Of a stretch of DNA of 64,000 nt, positions 35,384-44,115 are shown one piece after another. This stretch comes from Gammaproteobacteria bacterium (lineage in GTDB: Bacteria > Pseudomonadota > Gammaproteobacteria > Coxiellales > Coxiellaceae), in the NCBI GenBank assembly GCA_030429175.1, contig JAUIDD010000001.1, forward strand, positions 108,268 through 172,267, written 5' to 3'. The position numbers were made by a program, and so were the translations under genes. Every line of letters begins with the position of its first letter. The first letter of the stretch is position 1. The notes below the pieces were generated by a model. That model was not told the DNA's origin. It made no database searches and worked only from the letters and a program-made list of their open reading frames with translations.

Positions 35384-36576
35384 TATCGATAGAGCAGGCA
35401 ATAGCAGATATTGCAGCGGGCAAGATGATTATATTAGTTGATGATGAAAACCGTGAAAACGAAGGTGATATTGTTATTGCAGCTGAATTTGCAACACCTG
35501 AGGTAATTAATTTTATGATCAAGCATGCGCGTGGTTTGGTGTGTATGCCAATGTTAGAAGCAGATTTTAAACGTCTGGGTATTCCGATGATGGTAGAAGA
35601 TAATACCGCACCCAGGCAGACAGCATTTGGTGTGTCGATTGAAGCAAGACATGGTGTGACAACGGGGATTTCACCATTTGATCGCTCACAAACTATTTTG
35701 ACTGCAGTAAGCGACCAAAGTACGGCTGCAGATTTAGTGATGCCAGGACATGTATTTCCATTATTAGCCAAGTCAGGTGGCGTGTTAGTGCGTGATGGCC
35801 ATACCGAAGGCAGTGTTGATTTGGTAAAATTGGCGGGACTTAAGCCTGCTGCAATTATTTGTGAAGTCATTAATAACGATGGCACGATGGCACGTTTTGA
35901 AGATTTAGTTGTATTCGCTAAAGAACATCAATTAAATATTGCGAGCATTCGTGATCTACAAACCTATCGAGTGCAGCATGATTCCATGGTAACACACCAA
36001 GCGAGTGCTACATTGCCAGTGCAAGATCTGGGTGAATTTAAGTTAGATGTGTTTAGTTCAGCATTGGATGCTAAAGAATTTGTGGTGTTGTCAAAGCCAT
36101 TATTAAATCCCAACCTACCACCTTTAGTACGATTGCATTCCGCCTGTATGACAGGTGATCTATTTGGCTCACAGCGTTGTGATTGTGGTGAACAATTAAA
36201 TTATGCTTTAGCTGAAATCAATCAGCAGGGTGGATATCTGCTTTATTTGCCGCAAGAAGGGCGTGGCATTGGCCTTGCTAATAAAATCAAAGCGTATGCA
36301 TTGCAGGAGCAAGGTTTAGATACAGTTGAGGCGAATGCACATTTAGGTTTTGCAGAAGATTGTCGAGATTATGGTTTGGCTGTCCAGGTATTACAAGCGA
36401 TGGGTGTTTCGCGGTTACGTTTATTAACCAATAACCCGCGTAAAATTGAAGGCATTCAACGTTATGGTATTGATGTGGTAGAGCGTGTGCCGATCGAGGT
36501 GGCAGTGTGCTCATCAAATGTGCGTTATCTTAAAACGAAGCGTGAAAAGCTTGGTCATTGGGTTATGAGTTTATAA
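35371..36576 (+). CDS. ribBA: Bifunctional DHBP synthase / GTP cyclohydrolase II
   Basis: Supplies both precursors of riboflavin. The N-terminal DHBP synthase (RibB) domain has ILVDDENRENEGDIV, with the metal-binding acidic loop, and PRQTAFGVSIEARHGVTTG. The C-terminal GTP cyclohydrolase II (RibA) domain has the zinc site SACMTGDLFGSQRCDCG and the catalytic EGRGIGLANKI near residue 298. Both active sites look complete in the 401-residue protein, so both activities are expected. Confidence 0.95.
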   Translation: MSSLVSIEQAIADIAAGKMIILVDDENRENEGDIVIAAEFATPEVINFMIKHARGLVCMPMLEADFKRLGIPMMVEDNTAPRQTAFGVSIEARHGVTTGISPFDRSQTILTAVSDQSTAADLVMPGHVFPLLAKSGGVLVRDGHTEGSVDLVKLAGLKPAAIICEVINNDGTMARFEDLVVFAKEHQLNIASIRDLQTYRVQHDSMVTHQASATLPVQDLGEFKLDVFSSALDAKEFVVLSKPLLNPNLPPLVRLHSACMTGDLFGSQRCDCGEQLNYALAEINQQGGYLLYLPQEGRGIGLANKIKAYALQEQGLDTVEANAHLGFAEDCRDYGLAVQVLQAMGVSRLRLLTNNPRKIEGIQRYGIDVVERVPIEVAVCSSNVRYLKTKREKLGHWVMSL

Positions 36577-36593
36577 GCAAGAGGGGTAGTGAA

Positions 36594-37034
36594 GTGAAAA
36601 TAGCAGTTGTTGTCAGTGAATTTAACCAACCAATTACATCAAAATTGCGCGATGGTTGTCTTGCTGAGTTAGTGCGTCAAGGTGTCAGTATAGCTGCAGA
36701 AGATGTTGTTGAGGTGCCTGGTGCTGTTGAGTTACCTTTGATCGCACAGCGTTTTGCCCAGACGAAGCGTTATGATGCTGTGATTTGCCTTGGTGCAGTG
36801 ATTCGTGGTGAAACCACCCATTATGACTACGTATGCCAACAGGTGAGCTATGGTTGCCAGCGTGTTGCTTTGGATTATAGTCTGCCGGTTATTTTTGGTG
36901 TGCTGACTACTGAGAATAGTGCGCAGGCCTTTGACCGCGTCGGTGGTGCCCATGGTCATAAAGGGGTTGATGCAGCAAAAACAGCGATCGCAATGATTCA
37001 ATGTGGTAATATAGACTCTTTGCAAGCAGCATAG
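36594..37034 (+). CDS. ribH: 6,7-dimethyl-8-ribityllumazine synthase
   Basis: Condenses the products of RibD and RibB; forms 60-meric or pentameric shells. The 146-residue protein has VVVSEFNQPIT, VPGAVELPLIAQ, CLGAVIRGETTHYDYVC with the catalytic His near residue 83, and PVIFGVLTTEN. A GTG start at 36594 behind AGAGGGG fits the family; an in-frame upstream codon at 36558 would sit within ribBA. nusB, often next in this operon, is absent here. Confidence 0.94.
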   Translation: MKIAVVVSEFNQPITSKLRDGCLAELVRQGVSIAAEDVVEVPGAVELPLIAQRFAQTKRYDAVICLGAVIRGETTHYDYVCQQVSYGCQRVALDYSLPVIFGVLTTENSAQAFDRVGGAHGHKGVDAAKTAIAMIQCGNIDSLQAA

Positions 37035-37043
37035 GACGTTTTC

Positions 37044-38069
37044 ATGAGCAGATTTGCTTGGCTCTCGATTATAGGCGGTATCATTTTGGTGATCGTATTG
37101 ATGATTATCCATAGTGTGACACCATACAAAGGCCATCTGGCTAAATCTGAAATGCCAGTTATGATTGGAACTCAGGATAGTGCTTTATCTGCATTGTTGA
37201 TTGTCGCTAAGGAGCAGAAATTTTTTGCTAAGAATCATGTAAATGTGCAACTTCAAGGATATCCTAGTGGCAAAGCAGCACTTGAAGCGATGCTAGCGCA
37301 TAAAGTTGATCTAGCTGTGTCTCCAAATATTCCTATTCTTTACCATAGTTTTTTTCAGCCTAATATGACGGTTCTTGCAACGGTTGAAAAATCAAAATCG
37401 CATGGTGCAGTTATGGCAAGAGTGGGACGCGGTGTTTATACGCCTAAGGATTTACATGGCAAACGTATTGCGGTGGAACAAAATTCTAGTGCAGACTATT
37501 TTGCTTATCTTTTTTTAAATCATTACGGTATTTTGCTAAAAGATGTGATTATGGTTTATTTACCAACGATTAAATTAGTAATGGCTCTTGATACGGGTTA
37601 TGTTGATGCCGTTGTCTTGCATGAACCTTATATCCATCAGGCTGAATCTATTTTGCCTAATCAAGTCTTGAGATGGGAATTACCAATGAAAGATAATGAG
37701 CGCTATTTTAATTTAGTCACGACACGCTCTTTCATTCATTTGCGCCGCGGTCGTATTAAGCGTATTTTAGTTGCATTAGATGAGGCGGTAACATTTATTA
37801 AAGAACATAATAAGGAAGCTCAGCAAGATGTTATCAATTATCTTGGTGAGGAGCAACGTGATCAGGTATTACATATGTGGCCGTCATTATGTTTTTGTGT
37901 ATCACTCGATCAGCAGCTTATTATCGATATGCGTAAGCAATTGGCATGGCTCATGACTCAAGGTCGTGTCACCGGCAGGCGCGTGCCGAGCCTCGATACT
38001 TTTATTGATAAATCAGTGCTCGACGAAGTGATTCCTAGTGTTGTGAAATTAAAGCCATTGCTCAAATAG
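37044..38069 (+). CDS. NMT1/THI5-like ABC transporter substrate-binding protein (orphan)
   Basis: A 341-residue protein of the NitT/TauT/ThiY-type periplasmic binding family, recognisable from the SALLIVAKEQKFFAKNHVNV block, GYPSGKAALEAML, VDLAVSPN and DLHGKRIAVEQNSSADYF. It starts with a long hydrophobic helix (about 8-27) without an obvious cleavage site, so it may be anchored in the inner membrane. No permease or ATPase gene is adjacent. It starts ten bases after ribH, and some NMT1-like proteins (RibY) bind riboflavin, so a flavin-linked substrate is possible; sulfonate or pyrimidine ligands are equally possible. Confidence 0.75.
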   Translation: MSRFAWLSIIGGIILVIVLMIIHSVTPYKGHLAKSEMPVMIGTQDSALSALLIVAKEQKFFAKNHVNVQLQGYPSGKAALEAMLAHKVDLAVSPNIPILYHSFFQPNMTVLATVEKSKSHGAVMARVGRGVYTPKDLHGKRIAVEQNSSADYFAYLFLNHYGILLKDVIMVYLPTIKLVMALDTGYVDAVVLHEPYIHQAESILPNQVLRWELPMKDNERYFNLVTTRSFIHLRRGRIKRILVALDEAVTFIKEHNKEAQQDVINYLGEEQRDQVLHMWPSLCFCVSLDQQLIIDMRKQLAWLMTQGRVTGRRVPSLDTFIDKSVLDEVIPSVVKLKPLLK

Positions 38070-38084
38070 TGACAGCTCTATATA

Positions 38085-39182
38085 ATGAGATCCATGCTAG
38101 AAAAAAATCCCATCATAGAATCTATTTCATCCTGGTTTCAGCGTAATTTTTCCAATCCTGATGCTATAGCACTGACTATGACCATCATATTTGCGGTGAT
38201 CTTTCTGGAGCTGTTTGGAACGATCTTAATGCCGGTACTGGTCAGTATTGTATTGGCCTATCTTTTGAATGCAGCGGTGCGTTCTTTGGAGAAGTACAAG
38301 TGTCCGCATATGTTATCTGTGCTGATCGTTTATATCGTATTTTTAGGCTTATTGCTGTATATCATCTTCGGTTTACTGCCATTACTATTTAAAGAGCTGA
38401 GTAATCTGGTGCAAGACTTACCAGCAACCATCGAAAAGAGCCAGCTGTGGGCGCAGCATATGATGCAAAAATATCCTAAGTACTTATCTGAAGACCAGCT
38501 ACAAACATATATCGGTACACTACATCAGCAGATGGTTTCTGGTGGGCAGAGCATATTAAAATATATTCTTGCTACACTGCCAAACATCATACACCTAGTT
38601 TTATACCTTGTTTTAATTCCATTATTTGTATTTTTCTTTCTTAAGGATAATCGAAAAATTTTGCGGTGGTGTTCACAGTATATGCCGCGAAATCGTGGTT
38701 TGACAGGTCAAGTTTGGTTGGATCTGAACGCCAAAATTGGTGCTTACATCAAAGCTCGTGTACTTGAGATAATCATTGTAACATTGCTTTCATGGGCGGC
38801 ATTTGTGCTACTTGGATTGAATTATGCTGTGCTCTTAGGGGTGGCGCTTGGTTTATCAGTCATTATTCCTTATGTGGGTGCAATAATTGTGACGATTCCC
38901 ATTGTGCTTGTTGCGCTCATTCAATTTGGATGGTCAGCACATTTTGCCTATGTGATTGTCGTGTATGTAATTATTTCTATAATAGATGCAAATTTATTGG
39001 CGCCAATTTTATTTGCTGAGTCTATGGAATTACACCCTCTGGTTATCATTCTTGCAGTGGTGGTTTTTGGTGGTATTTGGGGCTTCTGGGGGGTCTTCTT
39101 TGCTATTCCATTGGCTACATTAATCGATGTTATCTTACGTCGTTGGCCTAGTAAAGAACCAGATAAGCCATTTGTATCATAA
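38085..39182 (+). CDS. AI-2E family transporter (PerM/YhhT-like)
   Basis: A 365-residue inner-membrane protein with about eight helices, including two N-terminal ones, a central cytoplasmic loop (residues about 95-165), and a C-terminal bundle. The blocks GLNYAVLLGVALGLSVIIPY, GAIIVTIPIVLVALI and FGGIWGFWGVFFAIPLATL identify the family, members of which export autoinducer-2 or act as ion/drug exporters. An ATG at 38094 is an alternative start; TATAAT at 38081-38086 could even be the -10 of a near-leaderless transcript. Confidence 0.88.
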   Translation: MRSMLEKNPIIESISSWFQRNFSNPDAIALTMTIIFAVIFLELFGTILMPVLVSIVLAYLLNAAVRSLEKYKCPHMLSVLIVYIVFLGLLLYIIFGLLPLLFKELSNLVQDLPATIEKSQLWAQHMMQKYPKYLSEDQLQTYIGTLHQQMVSGGQSILKYILATLPNIIHLVLYLVLIPLFVFFFLKDNRKILRWCSQYMPRNRGLTGQVWLDLNAKIGAYIKARVLEIIIVTLLSWAAFVLLGLNYAVLLGVALGLSVIIPYVGAIIVTIPIVLVALIQFGWSAHFAYVIVVYVIISIIDANLLAPILFAESMELHPLVIILAVVVFGGIWGFWGVFFAIPLATLIDVILRRWPSKEPDKPFVS

Positions 39183-39333
39183 TGGAAAACAATTAGAGCA
39201 AAGGAATACACAGTATGTGTTGCGCCAGAGCGGGTTAATGCTACGCTGTGTTCGGTTTATCAAAAGCTTGATTCTGGTTTGGCAGGTGCTGTATTTATGA
39301 TGGTTTCAAACATATCAACCTGATTTAATTTTA

Positions 39334-39642
39334 TTAAACTGGTTGGGTTATTTGAGAAAGTAAATACATCTTTAGTGCGATTGTGCTGTTCGTTATACGT
39401 GCGTGCCTCATGCCTATGTAGGGAATAATTTCTTGAAAAAATGGGGCTGCCATTTTTCTTCCTTCAGATGTTGAGTAAGCAATTCCGCTGTCGACAAATA
39501 CTGAGGCCATAACATCTTTATTGTTAGATGTAAGACCATCCAGATAGTGTTGTATTGTAGTGATCCTTTGGGTCGATAGATCAGGTTTTGCATAAGCTAA
39601 AACGAAAGGTAGCATTAGTGTCGTAAAAATAAGTTTTTTCAT
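39334..39642 (-). CDS. Small exported protein, NTF2-like, possibly frameshifted at the 3' end
   Basis: A 102-residue protein with a clear signal peptide (MKKLIFTTLMLPFVLAYA, cut before KPDLS). The mature part (IQHYLDGLTSNNKDVMASVFVDSGIAYSTSEGRK) resembles SnoaL/NTF2-like small ligand-binding folds, which are usually longer. A continuation in another frame runs to about 39260 and reads QVDMFETIINTAPAKPESSF, which looks protein-like, so the true gene may extend beyond the stop at 39334 through a frameshift or the sequence may be decayed. It is divergent from a LysR regulator. Confidence 0.55.
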   Translation of the reverse strand: MKKLIFTTLMLPFVLAYAKPDLSTQRITTIQHYLDGLTSNNKDVMASVFVDSGIAYSTSEGRKMAAPFFQEIIPYIGMRHARITNSTIALKMYLLSQITQPV

Positions 39643-39749
39643 GTTGTGCGCTCTTAGTTTGTTAATATGATCGTAGTCTATCATTTGGTCTTATATTTGA
39701 CAATATTATATAGCCTATATATAATATAGTTTTTCTCTATATTTGTAAT

Positions 39750-40610
39750 ATGTTATCCAAGCAACAATTAGAATACTTTTTAATGCTTTATGAGCACGGC
39801 AGTTTTATAAAAACTGCTGAGATATTAGGTGTCAGTCAGCCCTCTTTGAGTGTGGCAATTCAGCAAATTGAGAAGTTATTAGGTGTAAAACTTTTTATAC
39901 GAAAAAAAACAGGTGTACAGCTAACACTAGCCGGTGAGCAGCTCTTACCGCATGCAAAGAAAATGTTTTATGATTGGTTGGAGCTCGTATCAGCAGTTAC
40001 TGCACCTTTAAATGAGATCAAAGGATCAATCATCATTGGCTGTCCGGGCGTATTAGCTGAAAAGATAATGCCATTATTGACGACTCATTTACTTAAAAAA
40101 CAACCTCATTTAACGATTAGTTGTCATTGTGCGCCATCGCATGTTTTATTGGAGATGTTAAGAGCATCTAAAGTGGATATGGCGATTGTGGTGAATCAAA
40201 TTACTGTTGATCCTTTTATTCAGAAGGTTTTAGGTCAGGATAAAACCGCATACTGGACTGCATTTAAAAATTTAGATTTAAACTCTTCCAAGTGTCCTTT
40301 ATTTTATGATCCTAACTTAGTTACGTCACAAGAAATCTTAAAAAAAACACCAAAATTAACATTACAAAATTTGGTGTTAACCGCTTGTAATGACTTACAT
40401 GTTATTCGAGAGTTGGTTAAAGGAGGACGTCAGCCATCGATTGCAATACTCCCTAAGAGTTATGCTCAACGACATATGCTTCATCCAGTAATGCCTAAGT
40501 GTTACACTGATGACTATATCAATGTCTGTTACAGGCCTGAATGCAGAGATTTTTTATCATTTAAGTATGTTGTTGAGCAATTAAAAACTATTGTGTCAAA
40601 ACTATTATGA
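39750..40610 (+). CDS. LysR-family transcriptional regulator
   Basis: A 286-residue regulator. The N-terminal winged helix-turn-helix is plain: HGSFIKTAEILGVSQPSLS, followed by VAIQQIEKLLGVKLFIRKK. The rest is a periplasmic-binding-like effector domain. LysR regulators often control the divergent neighbour, here the small exported protein at 39334-39642, with the 107-base gap as the likely operator region. The gene ends six bases inside the convergent ybaB-like gene. Confidence 0.9.
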   Translation: MLSKQQLEYFLMLYEHGSFIKTAEILGVSQPSLSVAIQQIEKLLGVKLFIRKKTGVQLTLAGEQLLPHAKKMFYDWLELVSAVTAPLNEIKGSIIIGCPGVLAEKIMPLLTTHLLKKQPHLTISCHCAPSHVLLEMLRASKVDMAIVVNQITVDPFIQKVLGQDKTAYWTAFKNLDLNSSKCPLFYDPNLVTSQEILKKTPKLTLQNLVLTACNDLHVIRELVKGGRQPSIAILPKSYAQRHMLHPVMPKCYTDDYINVCYRPECRDFLSFKYVVEQLKTIVSKLL

Positions 40611-40943
40611 TTTATCGCTTTCGTCTGTGCCTGCTACATCACCAAATAATTTAGATGCATCCATCATTTTTTCTTTAGTGATTTTTTCAACTTTGTGAGC
40701 AGCATCATTGAATGCTGCGGCAATCAGGTCTTCTAAGATTTTTTTATCTTCTTTGAGAATATCATCGTCAATAGAAACGCTTTTAGCATCATGACGTGCA
40801 GTGAGGGTTACTTTAACTGCGCCACCACCGGCTTCGCCGTTAACTTCGATTTTGCTAAGTTCACCTTGGGTGTCTTCCATCATTTGCTGCATTTTTTTGG
40901 CATTTTTAAGTAATGCGCCAAAATTAAATTTATCACCGAACAT
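40605..40943 (-). CDS. ybaB: YbaB/EbfC-family nucleoid-associated protein
   Basis: A 112-residue DNA-binding protein of the usual YbaB kind. The N-terminal block NFGALLKNAKKMQQMMEDTQ and the core GGAVKVTLTARHDAKSVSIDDDILKEDK match the family, as does an EDLIAAAFNDAAHKVEKI helix. It lies 11 bases after recR in the dnaX-recR unit. A second, more divergent YbaB protein is encoded upstream of recR. Confidence 0.92.
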   Translation of the reverse strand: MFGDKFNFGALLKNAKKMQQMMEDTQGELSKIEVNGEAGGGAVKVTLTARHDAKSVSIDDDILKEDKKILEDLIAAAFNDAAHKVEKITKEKMMDASKLFGDVAGTDESDKS

Positions 40944-40954
40944 AGAGTTTACCT

Positions 40955-41563
40955 TTATATGTTTTCTGTTAGGGGTTCGCGCGAGCGTAATGCATGCGCA
41001 AGTGTGTTACCATCGAGGTACTCAATCTCACCACCGATAGGCACACCTTGAGCAATACGGCTGCAGTGAATGCCGTGCTTAGCAGCATGTGTTACAATAT
41101 AGTGTGCAGTCGCTTTGCCTTCCATAGTAGGGTTGGTTGCGAGAATAAGTTCACGAATGGCATCTTTCTTGAGTCTTTCGAGGAGTAATGGAATACCAAT
41201 ATCCTGTGGGCCTATGCCATCGAGTGGCGATAGATGGCCCTGTAACACAAAGTACTTGCCGTTGTAAGATTGTGTTTGTTCAAACGCAATTACATCAGCA
41301 GGTGATTCGACAACGCATAATACACTACCATCACGCTTTATATCACGGCATAAGTCGCAGGTATCTATTTCGGTATAGATGCGACAGCTGCGGCAATGTT
41401 TTACGTGGGTGAGCGCTTGTTCGAGGCTATGTGCCAGCAGCTCACCTTTTTCTCTGTGGCTACTTTCAAGTAAATGAAAAGCCATCCGTTGAGCAGACTT
41501 AGGGCCGATACCGGGTAGGCATTGTAGTGCGTCAATCAATTGCTTTGTCATGGGGCTGAACAT
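40955..41563 (-). CDS. recR: Recombination protein RecR
   Basis: Gap-repair partner of RecF and RecO. The 202-residue protein has the helix-hairpin-helix LPGIGPKSAQRMAFHLL, a C4 zinc finger (CRSCRIYTEIDTCDLC), and the Toprim motif LCVVESPADVIAFE. It is part of a minus-strand unit with dnaX and YbaB genes, a widespread arrangement. Confidence 0.95.
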   Translation of the reverse strand: MFSPMTKQLIDALQCLPGIGPKSAQRMAFHLLESSHREKGELLAHSLEQALTHVKHCRSCRIYTEIDTCDLCRDIKRDGSVLCVVESPADVIAFEQTQSYNGKYFVLQGHLSPLDGIGPQDIGIPLLLERLKKDAIRELILATNPTMEGKATAHYIVTHAAKHGIHCSRIAQGVPIGGEIEYLDGNTLAHALRSREPLTENI

Positions 41564-41568
41564 TGGTG

Positions 41569-41925
41569 TTATGCTTCATCCTCAGCTTTTTTCACAGACG
41601 AGATGTTTTTGATTTCGTCTGGAATTTGCATGCCCTGGAGAAGTTCCATTGTTTTAGCTTGAGTGGTTTTTTGAATTTTTTCAGCTAAATCTTTCCATGC
41701 TTCACGAATACGCCACTTAAATTCTTTAACGCCGCCCGCAAGGGCTTTTTCATCGAATTCAATGTCTTCAAAGCCATAGGTTGCTGTCATCATAATACGT
41801 ACAGTTTTATCGTGAGACTCACCTGTTACGATTTCATCGGCAAGGCCTGTATAAGTGCTTTGCATTTGTGTTTGCATATCCATGATGCTCGATTTTATAT
41901 CATCCAGTAGTTTATTGTCGCTCAT
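41569..41925 (-). CDS. Second YbaB/EbfC-like protein
   Basis: A 118-residue protein placed where ybaB normally sits, between dnaX and recR. It has the YbaB layout: an N-terminal helix ([17 protein letters not shown]), a beta core with [20 protein letters not shown], and a long C-terminal helix ([17 protein letters not shown]) with an acidic tail. It is divergent from the 112-residue copy at 40605-40943, which looks more like canonical YbaB, so the two are paralogues or one replaced the other. Confidence 0.75.
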   Translation of the reverse strand: MSDNKLLDDIKSSIMDMQTQMQSTYTGLADEIVTGESHDKTVRIMMTATYGFEDIEFDEKALAGGVKEFKWRIREAWKDLAEKIQKTTQAKTMELLQGMQIPDEIKNISSVKKAEDEA

Positions 41926-41938
41926 TTGCTGCTCCTGT

Positions 41939-43456
41939 TTATGTCGTTGGTTTTATGCTATCTTTTACAATTTTGGCATCAAAAGTTTGAATGATTTGCT
42001 GCACTTTTTCATCGTTGTAAATATCTTTTTCTGCTTGTTGTTGGCGCTGCTGTTCTGCATGCGCTTGTGCTTTTGCAGGGGTGTCATTTTCTGCGCTGGC
42101 TGCGTCTGTTTCACTAATCTTTAAAGTCATTGGACGTCCAAACAGCGATGATAATGCGGTTTTAAGACGCTCAATGAGTGCTGGCTGAATCAGCGCTTTA
42201 TGTTTTTGTGCAATACCAAGTTCAATGCTTGATTCTGTTTGATTGATTAAGCTGCATTGCTCGGCCAACATGCGAGCAGCACCGGTCAGTTGAAGTTGCT
42301 GGTATATGGCATCCCAACTGTTTATGTTTACTCTTTTGGGTGCTTGTTGTGTTGTTTTTGCAGGTGCTGCTGTTATTTCAGTATTTTGTTGTGGCGTAAA
42401 TGCCAGCATACGTAGCAGCGTCATTTCAAAGCCACTTTGTGTTGTTGGTGCAAAGGGTAAATCTCGTTGGCCAATTAAGCCTATTTGATAATAGAGCTGT
42501 ACATCTTCAGCAGTAATTTCTGCAGCAAGTTTTGTTAATTCCGATGAGTCGGTTTTTTGAGGTGCTAACTGAATGCGTGTGAGTGTGTGTAGCTGCTTTA
42601 AAAGTTCTGCAATTGCTTTGCTAAAATCACAGCCTTGTTGTTGTAGTTGTGCTGAGATGTCGAGTATTGTGTTGGCATCTTGATGTGCCAATGCATTGAG
42701 TAGTTGACGTATATAAGTTTGATCAATTGTACCCAGCATTTGGCGTGTTTGCTTAGCTGAAATGGATCCATTACCAAAAGCAAGCGCTTGGTCTAGTAAG
42801 CTTAATGCATCACGTAGGCTGCCACTTGCCGCATCCGCAATCAGTTGGATTGCATCTGAATCAATAGCAATGTTTTCTTGAGTGAGAATATGTTGCAGTT
42901 GTTGTTGAATGTCAGTTATTGATACATGTGATAAATGAAACTGTAAACAACGTGATAATACGGTTGCTGGTAATTTTTGTGGGTCTGTAGTTGCTAATAA
43001 AAATTTAACGTGCTGGGGCGGCTCTTCGAGTGTTTTCAGTAGCGCATTAAAGCTGTGGCCTGAGAGCATGTGGACTTCATCGATCAGGTATATTTTAAAG
43101 CGTCCAGTTGTCGGCGCGTATTGTACGTTATCAAGGATTTCACGAGTATCTTCGACTTTAGTGCGTGATGCTGCATCAATTTCGAATAGGTCTGGAAAGC
43201 GTCCCGAGTCTATTTCTTGGCAGTGGCTGCATTGATCACACGGGGTTGCGGTAATGCCTGTTTCGCAATTTAGGCATTTAGCTAGAATACGTGCAATAGT
43301 TGTTTTGCCCACGCCACGTGTGCCGGTAAATAAATACGCGTGGTGGAGGTGATTTTGAGTGAGTGCATTTGAAAGTGCTTGAACAACAAAGGATTGTCCA
43401 ACGACTTCTGAGAATTGTTTTGGTCGCCATTTACGCGCTAAGGCTAGGTATGACAT
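41939..43456 (-). CDS. dnaX: DNA polymerase III subunits gamma/tau
   Basis: Clamp-loader ATPase. The 505-residue protein has Walker [10 protein letters not shown] near residue 45, the zinc-binding cysteines [19 protein letters not shown], Walker B LIDEVHML, and sensor motif TTDPQKLP. The C-terminal 150 residues are glutamine- and alanine-rich, as expected for tau. It is shorter than E. coli tau (643). I saw no good A-AAA-AAG slippage site for gamma. The SRP RNA gene lies immediately upstream on the same strand. Confidence 0.95.
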   Translation of the reverse strand: MSYLALARKWRPKQFSEVVGQSFVVQALSNALTQNHLHHAYLFTGTRGVGKTTIARILAKCLNCETGITATPCDQCSHCQEIDSGRFPDLFEIDAASRTKVEDTREILDNVQYAPTTGRFKIYLIDEVHMLSGHSFNALLKTLEEPPQHVKFLLATTDPQKLPATVLSRCLQFHLSHVSITDIQQQLQHILTQENIAIDSDAIQLIADAASGSLRDALSLLDQALAFGNGSISAKQTRQMLGTIDQTYIRQLLNALAHQDANTILDISAQLQQQGCDFSKAIAELLKQLHTLTRIQLAPQKTDSSELTKLAAEITAEDVQLYYQIGLIGQRDLPFAPTTQSGFEMTLLRMLAFTPQQNTEITAAPAKTTQQAPKRVNINSWDAIYQQLQLTGAARMLAEQCSLINQTESSIELGIAQKHKALIQPALIERLKTALSSLFGRPMTLKISETDAASAENDTPAKAQAHAEQQRQQQAEKDIYNDEKVQQIIQTFDAKIVKDSIKPTT

Positions 43457-43477
43457 AGAAGCCTCTATATATAAGGC

Positions 43478-43584
43478 GGCGACTCATCAACTTAACTCCG
43501 GCGCACAAATTGACTACTACCGCTGCTCCCTTCCGGGTCTGACGGGGTTTATAGTTATTTGTCGCGGAGAGCCAATGAGTCACC
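43478..43584 (-). ncRNA. ffs: Signal recognition particle RNA (4.5S)
   Basis: About 107 bases on the minus strand, next to dnaX as in many bacteria. The apical domain IV hairpin reads GTCAGACCCGGAAGGGAGCA, with the conserved GGAAG tetraloop region and the symmetric/asymmetric loops bound by Ffh. The ends GGTGACTCAT and ATGAGTCGCC pair to close the molecule. This is the standard small gammaproteobacterial SRP RNA. Confidence 0.93.
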
Positions 43585-43664
43585 AAACACTCGGTTTTCA
43601 CTGTTACCGCAAAGTTGCCTAAGGATACACTGCCAGCATTCTAGAAACAAGTGGAATATTAAGG

Positions 43665-43883
43665 GGGGACACTCCTGTTCCAACTTTTGAAAAGGTTTTT
43701 TTTTCAATTAGTTAGAACCTTAAAAACGACGGGTCATTCCTGTTTTAAAATTATTAATGTACTTAATGACTTAAAAGATCAAAATGTACATTAATAATTT
43801 TAAAACAGGAATGACCCGTCGTTTTTAAGGTTCTAACTAATTGAAAAAAAAACCTTTTCAAAAGTTGGAACAGGAGTGTCCCC
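43665..43883. repeat. Perfect 98-bp inverted repeat with 23-base spacer
   Basis: Bases 43665-43762 pair perfectly, without gaps or mismatches, with 43786-43883; the spacer is 43763-43785. The outer ends read GGGGACACTCCTGTTCC. The arms include nine T / nine A tracts. The element ends 11 bases before the tRNA-Ser 3' end and begins 80 bases from ffs. It has no coding frame of its own. It looks like a MITE or a REP/RAYT-type palindromic insertion; a bidirectional terminator role is also possible. Confidence 0.9.
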
Positions 43884-43894
43884 TTCCTGAATTT

Positions 43895-43986
43895 TGGCGG
43901 AGAGAGAGGGATTCGAACCCTCGGTACGTCGTGAAACGTACACTCGCTTTCCAGGCGAGCCTATTCGACCACTCTAGCATCTCTCC
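43895..43986 (-). tRNA. tRNA-Ser (GGA)
   Basis: A 92-base class II tRNA with a long variable arm. The acceptor GGAGAGA pairs with TCTCTCC, followed by discriminator G and an encoded CCA. The anticodon loop CTGGAAA gives anticodon GGA (serine UCC/UCU). The T arm has GGTTCGAATCC. Upstream lies the hairpin element at 44005-44094. Confidence 0.95.
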
Positions 43987-44004
43987 ACAAACTCTGTGCT
44001 TGGC

Positions 44005-44094
44005 ATCCATGCCGAAGTTGATTTCCACGAGGAAACCCCGGCCCAGACTTGCAACGCTGCGCAAACTCGCGTTGTTCCATGTCTGGTCGTTCGC
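44005..44094. repeat. tRNA-adjacent hairpin element, copy A
   Basis: Located 5' of tRNA-Ser. It contains CATCCATG, then CCGGCCCAGACT, a stem CAACG / CGTTG around CTGCGCAAACTCG, and closes with TCCATGTCTGGTCG so that CCAGAC pairs with GTCTGG. The same blocks in the same order, with a different stem sequence, occur 5' of tRNA-Lys (copy B). Confidence 0.7.
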
Positions 44095-44115
44095 TATGGA
44101 ATTACACTGTTTTAG

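Noticed and set aside
42600..43000. A-AAA-AAG type slippage site in dnaX for a gamma product
   Set aside because: The nearest A-rich run (GCAGAAAAAGAT on the minus strand) is not in the slippery frame and no stem follows.
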